Source: Nitriliruptoraceae bacterium
Lineage (GTDB): Bacteria > Actinomycetota > Nitriliruptoria > Nitriliruptorales > Nitriliruptoraceae
Length of the DNA: 15,265 nucleotides
Assembly: GCA_007123425.1 (NCBI GenBank)
Contig: SKLC01000016.1
Coordinates: 1-15,265, forward strand
Direction: 5' to 3'
Shown here: piece by piece, positions 1 through 6,315 of the stretch
How the letters are laid out: each line of letters starts with the position of its first letter
How positions within the stretch are numbered: position 1 is the first letter of the stretch
Notes under the pieces: generated by a model
Told to the model about the DNA's origin: nothing
Database searches by the model: none
Seen by the model: only the letters and a program-made list of their open reading frames with translations
Program-made: the position numbers and the translations under genes

Positions 1-1
1 C

Positions 2-607
2 GCACGGCTCGACCACGACGGCCGGCGCGTGCGCGGCGTGACCCTGGCCGATGGGGCCTCGCTGCGGAGCGATCGCGTGGTGCTCGCCGCCGGGGCCTGG
101 TCCGGCCAGCTCGAGGGCGTGCCCGCCTCGGCGAGGCCACCGGTCCGGCCGGTCAAGGGCCAGGTCCTGCACCTGCGCAGCCCCGAGACCGACGACCCCG
201 TGCTCGGCGCCACCGTGCGGGGCCTGGTCCAGGGGCGCAGCATCTATCTCGTGCCGCGCGGCGACGGCCGGCTCGTCGTGGGCGCGACCCAGGAGGAGCG
301 CGGGTTCGACACCGCGGTCACCGCCGGTGCCACGCGCCAGCTGCTCGATGACGCCGTGCGCGTGGTGCCAGGGGTCGACGAGCTCGAGCTGACCGGTACC
401 CGGGTGGGGCTGCGGCCCGCGACGCCCGACAACCGGCCGCTGCTGGGGCCCGGTGAGCTCGACGGCCTGGTGCTGGCCACGGGCCACCACCGCAACGGCG
501 TGCTGCTGACCCCGGTCAGCGCCGAGGCGGTTTCCGCCTGGCTGCTGGGGCGGGAGGCCGACCCCGTGGTCGCCGTGGCCCGGCCGGGACGAGGGAGGAC
601 GGCATGA
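2..607 (+). CDS. thiO: Glycine oxidase ThiO, C-terminal part (5' end outside window)
   Basis: FAD-dependent glycine oxidase, which oxidises glycine to dehydroglycine (iminoacetate) for the thiazole ring of thiamin. The reading frame is open from base 2, so the N-terminal FAD-binding Rossmann motif lies outside; 201 residues remain. Visible family marks are VVLAAGAWS near the left end, VKGQVLHLR (glycine oxidase/DAO substrate domain), GLRPATPDNRPLLG, and the C-terminal FAD-contact segment LATGHHRNGVLLTPV. The stop codon overlaps the thiS start (ATGA), so the two are translationally coupled. Identity is supported strongly by the thiS and thiG neighbours; a generic DAO-family oxidase would be the alternative. 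An internal GTG at 29 is not the start. Confidence 0.9.
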   Translation, partial: ARLDHDGRRVRGVTLADGASLRSDRVVLAAGAWSGQLEGVPASARPPVRPVKGQVLHLRSPETDDPVLGATVRGLVQGRSIYLVPRGDGRLVVGATQEERGFDTAVTAGATRQLLDDAVRVVPGVDELELTGTRVGLRPATPDNRPLLGPGELDGLVLATGHHRNGVLLTPVSAEAVSAWLLGREADPVVAVARPGRGRTA

Positions 608-804
608 GGATCGAGATCAACGGGCGCACCGAGCAGGTCGGGGACGGGCTGCGCCTGGGCGAGCTCGTCGACCAGCGCGTCACCGCGCGCCGCGGCGTCG
701 CCGTGGCGGTCGACGGCGAGGTCGTCCCGCGGGACGGCTGGGACGAGCTGGCCCTGACCGAGGGCGCCCGCGTCGAGATCGTCGGCGCCGTGCAGGGAGG
801 CTGA
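604..804 (+). CDS. thiS: Sulfur carrier protein ThiS
   Basis: Small ubiquitin-like sulfur carrier of 66 residues, the usual ThiS length. It ends in Gly-Gly (VQGG), the C-terminus that ThiF adenylates and that then carries the thiocarboxylate donated to the thiazole. It begins MRIEINGR and has the beta-grasp pattern with VAVAVDGEVVPRDGW in the middle. A GAGGGAGG ribosome binding site sits just upstream of the ATG. The gene overlaps thiO by four bases and is followed by thiG after a 3-base gap. No thiF is in the window, so the activating enzyme must be encoded elsewhere or shared with molybdopterin synthesis. Confidence 0.93.
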   Translation: MRIEINGRTEQVGDGLRLGELVDQRVTARRGVAVAVDGEVVPRDGWDELALTEGARVEIVGAVQGG

Positions 805-807
805 CCG

Positions 808-1623
808 ATGTCCGAGCACCTCGACGCCGAGCCCGCTGCCGAGGCGGTGGCGGCGCTCACGATCGGCGCGACCACCCTCGGCTCCCGGTTGATCGTGGGC
901 ACGGGCGGCGCCTCCAGCCTCGTGGCGCTCGAGCAGGCGATCCGCGCCTCCGGGACCGAGGCGGTCACCGTGGCGCTGCGACGCGTCACCGACCGCGGGC
1001 CGGGCTCCCTGCTCGACGTGATCGAGCGCACCGGTGTGACCGTGCTGCCCAACACCGCCGGGTGCTACACGTCCCGGGAGGCGGTCCGAACCGCGCGGCT
1101 GGCCCGGGAGGCCTTCGAGACCGACTGGGTCAAGCTCGAGGTCATCGGCGACGAGCGCACGCTGCTGCCCGACCCGGTGGAGCTGCTCGAGGCCGCCGAG
1201 CAGCTGGTGGACGACGGCTTCGACGTGCTGGCCTACACCAACGACGACCCCATCACCGCCACCCGGCTGGCCGACCTCGGCTGCGCCGCGGTGATGCCGC
1301 TGGGCTCGCCGATCGGCAGCGGCATGGGCATCCGCAACCCCTACAACCTGGCGATCATGCGCGAGCAGCTGGACTGCCCGCTGATCCTGGACGCCGGGAT
1401 CGGCACGGCGTCCGACGCCACGCTGGCGATGGAGCTGGGCTGCGATGCGGTGCTGCTGGCCTCGGCGGTCACCCGTGCGAGGGAGCCGGCGCGCATGGCG
1501 GCGGCGATGCGCCACGCCGTGGAGGCCGGCTGGCACGCACGGCGGGCCGGCCGGATCCCCCGGCGGCTCTACGCCGAGGCCTCGACCAGCGACGAGGGCC
1601 GGGCGGATCTGCTGGGCCGGTGA
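808..1623 (+). CDS. thiG: Thiazole synthase ThiG
   Basis: Cytoplasmic TIM-barrel enzyme that condenses 1-deoxy-D-xylulose 5-phosphate, dehydroglycine and ThiS-thiocarboxylate sulfur into the thiamin thiazole phosphate. It is 271 residues, near the usual 255-270. Visible motifs: SRLIVGTGG (27-34), TVALRR (54-59), NTAGC (82-86), VKLEVIGD (108-115) with K109 as the expected Schiff-base lysine, YTNDDP (143-148), GCAAVMPLGSPIGSG (158-172) and DAGIGTASDA (195-204), the phosphate-binding part of the barrel. GGGAGG precedes the ATG. It is the last gene of the thiO-thiS-thiG operon. Thiamin operons are commonly controlled by a TPP riboswitch, which would lie upstream of the window. Confidence 0.95.
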   Translation: MSEHLDAEPAAEAVAALTIGATTLGSRLIVGTGGASSLVALEQAIRASGTEAVTVALRRVTDRGPGSLLDVIERTGVTVLPNTAGCYTSREAVRTARLAREAFETDWVKLEVIGDERTLLPDPVELLEAAEQLVDDGFDVLAYTNDDPITATRLADLGCAAVMPLGSPIGSGMGIRNPYNLAIMREQLDCPLILDAGIGTASDATLAMELGCDAVLLASAVTRAREPARMAAAMRHAVEAGWHARRAGRIPRRLYAEASTSDEGRADLLGR

Positions 1624-1659
1624 GCGCTGGCCGGTGGCTCTCGGGCCCGGCCGGTTGCG

Positions 1660-1680
1660 GCGCCGGGCAGCCCCCGGTGC
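1660..1680. terminator. Hairpin between converging thiG and the small acidic protein gene
   Basis: The arms GCGCCGGG and CCCGGTGC form an 8-bp stem with one G-U pair (in the plus-strand RNA) and a 5-base loop (CAGCC). It lies 36 bases after the thiG stop and 24 bases beyond the stop of the converging minus-strand gene, where a bidirectional terminator would be expected. There is no U-tract on either strand, so intrinsic termination is not proven. Confidence 0.4.
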
Positions 1681-1704
1681 GCGATCGCGCCGCGCGCCCG
1701 GGGT

Positions 1705-2112
1705 TCAGCGCCCCTCGGTGGGCTGGGAGACCTCGCCCTGGCGCTGCTCCTCGCGGACCTCCTGCAGCAGTCGCTCGTCACCGCTGGGGGCCGACTCCTC
1801 CGCTTCGCCCTCGCGGCGCGCCTGCTGGAGGATGCCCTGGTGGGCGAGGTCGGCGATCCGGTCGGTGAAGCCCTCGTAGCGCTCGGCGACCTCGGCGAGC
1901 TCGATGCGGTCGTCGAGCTCGTGGTGGCCCTCCCGGTCGGCGAGGAAGGCGACCGCAGCGAAGACGAGATCCTGGGCGGACACGCCCTCGGAGTCGAGGT
2001 GGTCCAGGAAGGAGTCGGCCACGCTCACCTGGTGGGTGGAGGTGCCGTCCTCATCGCGGATCTCCACCTCGTAGAGCTGGTTGCCGGCGGGAACGACGTC
2101 GATCGAGGTCAT
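1705..2112 (-). CDS. Small acidic protein, unknown function
   Basis: 135 residues, strongly acidic, no signal peptide or membrane segment. The start chosen is the ATG at 2112 (MTSIDVVPAG) because AGGAG lies 8 bases upstream; the open frame extends to 2214 but its extra residues are Pro/Arg-rich and unlike the rest. Residues 12-32 look like beta strands (LYEVEIRDEDG, THQVSVAD). Residues 45-61 (VSAQDLVFAAVAFLADRE) resemble a short helical motif in small actinobacterial hypothetical proteins, where a similar 'DLV.A...FL..RE' segment recurs. The last 40 residues are Glu/Gln/Arg-rich and probably disordered. I cannot name a function. It is downstream of the hydrolase at 2251-3396 on the same strand, 138 bases away. 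Confidence 0.72.
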   Translation of the reverse strand: MTSIDVVPAGNQLYEVEIRDEDGTSTHQVSVADSFLDHLDSEGVSAQDLVFAAVAFLADREGHHELDDRIELAEVAERYEGFTDRIADLAHQGILQQARREGEAEESAPSGDERLLQEVREEQRQGEVSQPTEGR

Positions 2113-2222
2113 GGCGGGGCTCCTGGGTCGTCGACAGGGCGCGTGCGTCATCCACCCAGTGAAGGGCGTCGGGGCCCGAGAGGGGAGGGGCAGGCACGGC
2201 CGCGTGCGGCCCACCCGACGGC

Positions 2223-2243
2223 CACGGCCATCCGGCCACCGTG
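2223..2243 (-). terminator. Weak hairpin after the minus-strand hydrolase gene
   Basis: Eight bases beyond the stop of the 2251-3396 gene, the minus-strand RNA can pair CACGGT with GCCGTG (6 bp, one G-U) around a GC-rich loop. There is no U-tract. It could separate the hydrolase from the small acidic protein gene, but such a short stem is common by chance in this composition. Confidence 0.2.
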
Positions 2244-2250
2244 CGGCGCG

Positions 2251-3396
2251 TCATGCCAGGCAGGCGTAGACCGCGTCGATGAGCGCCCGGTTGCGGGGAT
2301 TGCGCCAGCGCGTGCCCAGCCGGTTCATCGCGTAGCCGAACCCGACCTCGGCCTCCGGGTCGCAGAACCCCAGCGACCCGCCGGCGCCGAAGTGGCCGAA
2401 GGCGTCGTCACCGGGGCCCAGTGGCCGCTCGGGTTGGGTGAGCTGGAAGCCGAGCCCGAACCGCGTGGGGCGCTGCAGGACCCGATCGATGCCCGATGCC
2501 TGCTCGGCCGTCGCGGCCTGCAGCACCGCGGCATCCACCACCCGCACGCTGCCGAGCGCCCCGCCGGCCGCCAGCGCCGCATAGACCCGGGCGATCCCCC
2601 GGGCCGTGGCGTGCGTGTTGGTCGAGGGGATCTGGGCCTGTCGCCAGGCGGTCGTGTTCACCACTCCCGCGCCGGAGAGGCCCGAGGGGTTGAAGTACGC
2701 GTTGAAGGCGAGCAGGCCCGGCTCGTCGAGGCCCTCGGGCTCGGCCTCGTCCGGCGGGGCGGACGGCCAGACGAACTCGCCCACCCGCGCGAGCTCGGCG
2801 TCGGGCACGCCGAGGTGCACGTCGGCCGCCAGCGGGTCGGCGACGAGCTCGCGCAGCAGCGTCCCCACCGGCCGCCCGGTGGCGCGGCGCAGCACCTCGC
2901 CGACGAGGAACCCGAAGGTGTTGACGTGGTAGCCGTGCGCGGTGCCCGGCTCCCACCAGGGCGCCTGCTCCTCGAGGGCCCGGACCATCAGGTCCCAGTC
3001 CAGCATCCCGTTCGGTGGCAGCCGCCGGCGCACCGCGGGGAGGCCCGCCTGGTGGGTCAGCAGCCACCGCAGCGTGACCTCCTCCTTGCCGGCGCGCGCG
3101 AAGCCGGGCCAGTGGCGGGCCACGGGCTCGTCGACGTCGAGCACCCCCTCGCCCACGAGCCGCGCCGTGAGCAGCGCCACCAGCCCCTTGCCGACGGAGA
3201 AGACGTTGACCAGCGTGTCGGGGCCGAACGGCGTCGTGCGCGCCTCGTCGGCGTGGCCGCCCCACAGGTCGACGACCACCCGGGAGCCCACGGTCACGCA
3301 GACGCTGGCGCCCAGCTCCGCGTGGTCGATGAAGTTGCGCGCGAACGCGTCGCGGACCGCGGCGAAGCGAGGGTCGGTCCATCCCTCGACCGGCAC
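2251..3396 (-). CDS. Serine hydrolase of the class C beta-lactamase / EstB family (first copy)
   Basis: 381-residue beta-lactamase-fold serine hydrolase, the family that includes class C beta-lactamases, DD-peptidases, EstB-type esterases and LACTB. Catalytic marks: SVGK (67-70, nucleophile S67 and K70), the Tyr motif YHVN (156-159), and HFGAGG (335-340) in place of the KTG box, as in esterase-like members. RWLLTHQAGLP (110-120) and PDTLVNVFSVGKG are also typical. I chose a GTG start at 3396 because GGAG lies 6 bases upstream and the first residues (VPVEGWTDPRF) fit a family N-terminus; the frame has no nearby ATG. No signal peptide, so it is probably cytoplasmic. It follows the oxidoreductase gene by 65 bases on the same strand. 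The substrate is unknown; ester or lactone hydrolysis is more likely than beta-lactam resistance. Confidence 0.9.
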   Translation of the reverse strand: MPVEGWTDPRFAAVRDAFARNFIDHAELGASVCVTVGSRVVVDLWGGHADEARTTPFGPDTLVNVFSVGKGLVALLTARLVGEGVLDVDEPVARHWPGFARAGKEEVTLRWLLTHQAGLPAVRRRLPPNGMLDWDLMVRALEEQAPWWEPGTAHGYHVNTFGFLVGEVLRRATGRPVGTLLRELVADPLAADVHLGVPDAELARVGEFVWPSAPPDEAEPEGLDEPGLLAFNAYFNPSGLSGAGVVNTTAWRQAQIPSTNTHATARGIARVYAALAAGGALGSVRVVDAAVLQAATAEQASGIDRVLQRPTRFGLGFQLTQPERPLGPGDDAFGHFGAGGSLGFCDPEAEVGFGYAMNRLGTRWRNPRNRALIDAVYACLA

Positions 3397-3461
3397 GGAA
3401 GGCTCCAGGGTCGACGTCGTGCGGGGACCGTAGCGGTGCCCGAGGCGACGGCCCGCGCGCG

Positions 3462-4424
3462 TCAGGGCCGCAGGACGACCCGCCCGATCGCCTGCCGGCT
3501 CTCGACGTAGGCGTGCGCCTGCGCGGCCTCGGCGAGCGGGAACTCCCGGTCGACGATCATCTCGAGCTCCCCGGCGGCCACGTCGTCGAGCAGCCGAGCG
3601 ATCATCGTGTGCGCCCGCGGCCCGCGGGCGAGCTCCGCCCCGAGGAAGACGCCCTGCAGCCGGTGGTTGCCGGGCATCAGCGGGGAGACGTCGATGGTGG
3701 TGCCGGCGCGCCCGGCGTTGCCCACGTAGCTGATGCGGCCACGGTAGGCCAGCGAGGCGATGCTGCCCGGCAGCGTGGCGCCCACGGGGTCGACCACGAG
3801 GTCGACGCCGCGGCCGTCGGTGAGCTCGCGGACGGCCTCGGGCACGTCGCGCTGGGTGTAGTCGATGCCGTGGTCGAGGCCGAGCGGCTCGAGCCGGTCC
3901 AGGCGGTCCGGCGCCGAGGCCGTGGCCAGCACGGTGGCGCCGGCGCGCTTGGCGAGCTGGATCGCGGCCAGGCCCACGCCACCCGCACCGGCCTGGATCA
4001 GCACGGTCTCGCCGGGCTGCAGCCCGCCGAACTCGAACAGGCAGTCGTCGGCCGTGCCGAAGGCGATGGGCACGCACGCGGCGCTGACCAGCTCCAGCCC
4101 GTCGGGGATCGGCCACGTGGAGCCGGCCGGCACGGAGACGAGCTCGGCGTGGGAGCCGTGGGGCATCGTGGCCACGACCTGCTGGCCCACCGCGCGGTCG
4201 GTGACCTCCGCGCCGACCTCGCGGATCGTGCCCGCCGCCTGGTAGCCCACGATGTGCGGCACGGCGGCCATGGGCCCGCCGCCGCGGTGGAGGGTGTCGC
4301 CGCCCTCGATGCTGATCGCGGCGACCTCGATGAGCACCCCGCGGGGGTGCAGCGGCGGGTCGTCGACCTCCGCGTAGCGAAGGACCTCGGGTGGTCCGGT
4401 CTCGTCGTAGACGGCGGCCTTCAC
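3462..4424 (-). CDS. Zinc-independent quinone oxidoreductase-like NADPH dehydrogenase (MDR family)
   Basis: 320-residue medium-chain dehydrogenase/reductase of the quinone oxidoreductase type. The N-terminal GroES-like domain starts VKAAVYDETGPPEVL and contains HIVGYQAAGTIREVG (57-71). The Rossmann domain has the nucleotide-binding AGAGGVG (145-151) preceded by GETVLIQ, then LVVDPVGA. The C-terminus has the usual ESRQAIGRVVL ending. The cysteine cluster that binds structural zinc in alcohol dehydrogenases is absent, which fits the QOR branch (NADPH-dependent reduction of quinones or enals). The start is the GTG at 4424: translation begins exactly at the family N-terminus there, and no in-frame alternative is close. 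It is divergent from the hydrolase at 4521 and upstream of the hydrolase at 2251-3396, with which it may be co-transcribed. The substrate is not deducible. Confidence 0.9.
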   Translation of the reverse strand: MKAAVYDETGPPEVLRYAEVDDPPLHPRGVLIEVAAISIEGGDTLHRGGGPMAAVPHIVGYQAAGTIREVGAEVTDRAVGQQVVATMPHGSHAELVSVPAGSTWPIPDGLELVSAACVPIAFGTADDCLFEFGGLQPGETVLIQAGAGGVGLAAIQLAKRAGATVLATASAPDRLDRLEPLGLDHGIDYTQRDVPEAVRELTDGRGVDLVVDPVGATLPGSIASLAYRGRISYVGNAGRAGTTIDVSPLMPGNHRLQGVFLGAELARGPRAHTMIARLLDDVAAGELEMIVDREFPLAEAAQAHAYVESRQAIGRVVLRP

Positions 4425-4450
4425 GAAGCATCCGAGCGTCGGGTGCGGCG

Positions 4451-4456
4451 ACCCTA
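4451..4456 (-). promoter_or_regulatory. Candidate -10 box for the oxidoreductase gene
   Basis: On the minus strand these bases read TAGGGT, a TAnnnT actinobacterial -10 element. It would start transcription about 20 bases before the GTG at 4424. I see no convincing -35 at 16-18 bases upstream, so this is tentative. Confidence 0.3.
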
Positions 4457-4465
4457 CTCGTCCGG

Positions 4466-4475
4466 GTGCCGGCAC
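4466..4475. repeat. 10-bp perfect palindrome GTGCCGGCAC in the divergent gap
   Basis: A perfect inverted repeat between the divergent oxidoreductase and hydrolase genes. Its centre is exactly 30 bp from the centre of a second 10-bp palindrome at 4496-4505. It could be an operator, but it may be chance in this GC-rich sequence. Confidence 0.35.
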
Positions 4476-4495
4476 GTGGGCGGTGCTAGAGGCGC

Positions 4496-4505
4496 CCTCG
4501 CGAGG
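4496..4505. repeat. 10-bp perfect palindrome CCTCGCGAGG in the divergent gap
   Basis: A perfect inverted repeat immediately upstream of the candidate -10 box at 4509, so a bound protein would block the plus-strand promoter. It is a different sequence from the palindrome at 4466-4475, so the two need not bind the same regulator. Confidence 0.35.
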
Positions 4506-4508
4506 CGG

Positions 4509-4514
4509 TACCGT
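4509..4514 (+). promoter_or_regulatory. Candidate leaderless -10 box for the second hydrolase gene
   Basis: TACCGT (TAnnnT) ends 6 bases before the ATG at 4521, the position expected when transcription starts at the first base of the start codon. No good Shine-Dalgarno precedes this ATG, which fits a leaderless mRNA, common in actinobacteria. Confidence 0.35.
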
Positions 4515-4520
4515 GCGGTC

Positions 4521-5696
4521 ATGGTCCAGGGCAACGCACAGCGGCGCTTCCGGCCGCTCGTGCAGCGGTTCGCGAACCTCTACCGCCGTCCCTCGCACGG
4601 CGGCGGCGCGCTGGCGGTGTATCTCGATGGCGAGCCCGTCGTCGACGTGTGGACCGGCTTCGCCGACGCGCACGGGCGGGTGCCGTGGGAGCGGGACACC
4701 GCGTCGATGAGCTTCTCGACCACCAAGGGCGTGGTCAGCACGGTGATCCACCGCCTCGTCGACCGGGGCCTGCTCGCCTACGACGAGCCCCTGGCCACCC
4801 ACTGGCCCGCGTTCGACGTGGAGGGCAAGCGCGAGGTCACCCTGCGGCACCTGCTCTCCCACCAGGCCGGCCTCCACCGCATCCGGGGCGTGATCGCCAG
4901 CGCCGAGGACCTGCTCGACCACGAGCACGTCGCCGAGGTGGTCGCCGACCAGATGCCCCACCACCCCCTGGGCGGCGGCACCGCCTACCACGGGCTGACC
5001 TTCGGGTGGCTGGTGGCCGGCCTGGTCAAGCGCGTCACCGGCCGCGGCCTGCGCGAGGTCGTGGCCACCGAGCTCGCCGAGCCCCTGGGGCTGGACGGCT
5101 GCTGGATCGGTGCGCCCCACGACCAGTGGCACCGGGTCGCCGAGCTCTTCCCGCCCATGCCCCGCGCCCTGGCCCTGGATCGCATCGGGGGGCGGGTGGA
5201 GCGCACGCGCAGCACCCGCTACCTGGCCGAGGCACTGCTGATCGACGGGTTCGAGCGGCTGGTGTTCCACGACCCCGAGCGGCGGATCCTGTCCACGGAG
5301 ATGCCGGCCGCCAACGGGGTCTTCACCGCCCGGTCCCTGGCGAAGATCTACGCCGCCCTCGCCAACGGGGGATGCGTCGACGGGGTGGAGGTGCTCTCGC
5401 CCGAGACCCTCCACGAGGCGGGGCGGGTGCAGAACCGCAACCGTGACGCGGTGCTGGGACTGCCGATGCGCTGGCGGCTGGGCTACCACCAGGCCTTCAC
5501 GCTCGGGGGCCGACCCGCATGGAAGGCCTTCGGGCACTACGGCTACGGCGGCTCGGGTGCCTGGGCGGATCCCGAGACCGGGCTGTCGCTGGCCTTCGTC
5601 ACCAACCGACTGGGCAGCGTGACCACGCCGATGGGCGACGTCCGCCTGCCGCGCCTGAGCTCCGCTGCCCTGGGGGTGGTCCGCCGGCGTCGCTGA
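4521..5696 (+). CDS. Serine hydrolase of the class C beta-lactamase / EstB family (second copy)
   Basis: 391-residue beta-lactamase-fold serine hydrolase. The nucleophile motif is STTK (66-69), the Tyr motif is YHG (156-158) within AYHGLTFGWLVAG, and the third motif is HYGYGG (339-344), followed by ADPETGLSLAFVTNRL. HLLSHQAGLHRI (110-121) is a strong family mark. The start is the ATG at 4521, where the family N-terminus begins; the frame is open upstream to 3513 but that part is only the antisense shadow of the oxidoreductase gene. No signal peptide. It is a paralogue of the 2251-3396 product, with catalytic residues at almost the same numbers (66/69/156 against 67/70/156), yet the two are clearly diverged. 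Esterase, lactonase or transesterase activity is likely; the substrate is unknown. Confidence 0.92.
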   Translation: MVQGNAQRRFRPLVQRFANLYRRPSHGGGALAVYLDGEPVVDVWTGFADAHGRVPWERDTASMSFSTTKGVVSTVIHRLVDRGLLAYDEPLATHWPAFDVEGKREVTLRHLLSHQAGLHRIRGVIASAEDLLDHEHVAEVVADQMPHHPLGGGTAYHGLTFGWLVAGLVKRVTGRGLREVVATELAEPLGLDGCWIGAPHDQWHRVAELFPPMPRALALDRIGGRVERTRSTRYLAEALLIDGFERLVFHDPERRILSTEMPAANGVFTARSLAKIYAALANGGCVDGVEVLSPETLHEAGRVQNRNRDAVLGLPMRWRLGYHQAFTLGGRPAWKAFGHYGYGGSGAWADPETGLSLAFVTNRLGSVTTPMGDVRLPRLSSAALGVVRRRR

Positions 5697-5701
5697 CGCC
5701 G
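5685..5701 (+). terminator. Hairpin straddling the stop codon of the second hydrolase gene
   Basis: CGGCGTC and GACGCCG form a perfect 7-bp stem with a 3-base loop (GCT), and the TGA at 5694-5696 lies across the loop and the second arm. An outer GGTGG ... CCACC pair can extend it out to about 5720. There is no U-tract. It lies between this gene and the MarR promoter, so it may insulate the two. Confidence 0.4.
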
Positions 5702-5725
5702 CGCCCGCCGGGAGGCCACCGCGAC

Positions 5726-5731
5726 TTGACA
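5726..5731 (+). promoter_or_regulatory. TTGACA -35 box of the MarR-exporter operon
   Basis: A perfect TTGACA hexamer 51 bases before the marR start codon. At an 18-base spacing the -10 would be TTCGTT (5750-5755), a poor match to TATAAT that lies inside the inverted repeat at 5749-5767. The exact -10 is uncertain. Confidence 0.5.
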
Positions 5732-5748
5732 GCCGCCGCGCCCTTCTG

Positions 5749-5767
5749 GTTCGTTAGCCGAACGAAC
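5749..5767. promoter_or_regulatory. 19-bp inverted repeat, candidate MarR operator
   Basis: GTTCGTTAGCCGAACGAAC: two perfect 7-bp arms around a 5-bp spacer. The size and dyad shape fit a winged-helix MarR dimer, which typically binds 16-20 bp palindromes. It covers the expected -10 region of the promoter and ends 14 bases before the marR start, so binding would repress marR and the exporters. It is also noticeably AT-richer than its surroundings. Confidence 0.6.
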
Positions 5768-5781
5768 GACATGGAGGGGAG

Positions 5782-6315
5782 ATGGTCGCGGCTCCCGGCC
5801 CCGGTCCCGCCGCCGATCCCGGCCCGGGTCCGGCCGGCTCCGAGGGGGCCGACGCGCTGGCCCGCGACCCCCGCATGGCCGCGATGGTGCGGTCGCTGGC
5901 GCGCCTGGGCCGGATCGTCGAGCAGACCGGGCAGCACGCCGGGGTGAGCCTCGCGCAGTACCGGCTGCTGCTGTTCGTGGCCCGCGAGCCGCAGCGGGCG
6001 GGCGAGCTCGCCACGCGCGCGGCGGTGAGCCGGCCCACCCTGACCAGCCTGGTCAACACCCTCGAGCGCGACGGGCTGATCCGACGGGTACGGCTGGCCG
6101 ACGACCGGCGCGGGGTCCGCCTGGAGGTCACCGATGCGGGTGCCGCCGCCCTGGACGCGGCCGAGCGCACCCTGATCGCACGCCTCGGGCAGCTGCTGGA
6201 CGACGTCGACGACGTCGGCAGCATCCTGGCGGCCTTCGCCGACCTCGACGCGGCGCTGGACCGCGAGGTCGCCCGCTTCCTGCAGGCCACGGAGGCCGAG
6301 CGTGCCGACGGCTGA
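5782..6315 (+). CDS. MarR-family winged-helix transcriptional regulator
   Basis: 177-residue MarR-type regulator. A Pro/Gly/Ala-rich N-terminal tail (residues 1-25) is probably disordered. The wHTH follows: SLAQYRLLLFVAREP (56-70), helix-turn-helix AGELATRAAVSRPTLTSLVN (73-92) and the wing LADDRRGVRLEVTDAG (105-120), including the DxRR segment characteristic of the family. The terminal helices (140-170) would form the dimer interface. The ATG at 5782 follows GGAGGGGAG; the ATG at 5771 is in another frame and is part of this Shine-Dalgarno region. The gene overlaps the downstream ABC gene by 14 bases, so it is in the operon it probably controls. A repressor released by exporter substrates is the likely role; the ligand is unknown. 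Confidence 0.93.
   Translation: MVAAPGPGPAADPGPGPAGSEGADALARDPRMAAMVRSLARLGRIVEQTGQHAGVSLAQYRLLLFVAREPQRAGELATRAAVSRPTLTSLVNTLERDGLIRRVRLADDRRGVRLEVTDAGAAALDAAERTLIARLGQLLDDVDDVGSILAAFADLDAALDREVARFLQATEAERADG

Noticed and set aside
2251..3396. Calling the first hydrolase a beta-lactam resistance gene
   Set aside because: The fold and Ser-Lys-Tyr residues are shared with esterases and peptidases. The HFGAGG third motif and lack of a signal peptide point away from a periplasmic or secreted beta-lactamase.
3513..4520. N-terminal extension of the second hydrolase back to 3513
   Set aside because: This part is antisense to the oxidoreductase gene and lacks any motif. The family N-terminus begins at the ATG at 4521.
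5519..5947. Frame containing the ATG at 5771, just before marR
   Set aside because: It is out of frame with MarR and with the hydrolase, has no ribosome site or domain, and its ATG falls in the marR leader.
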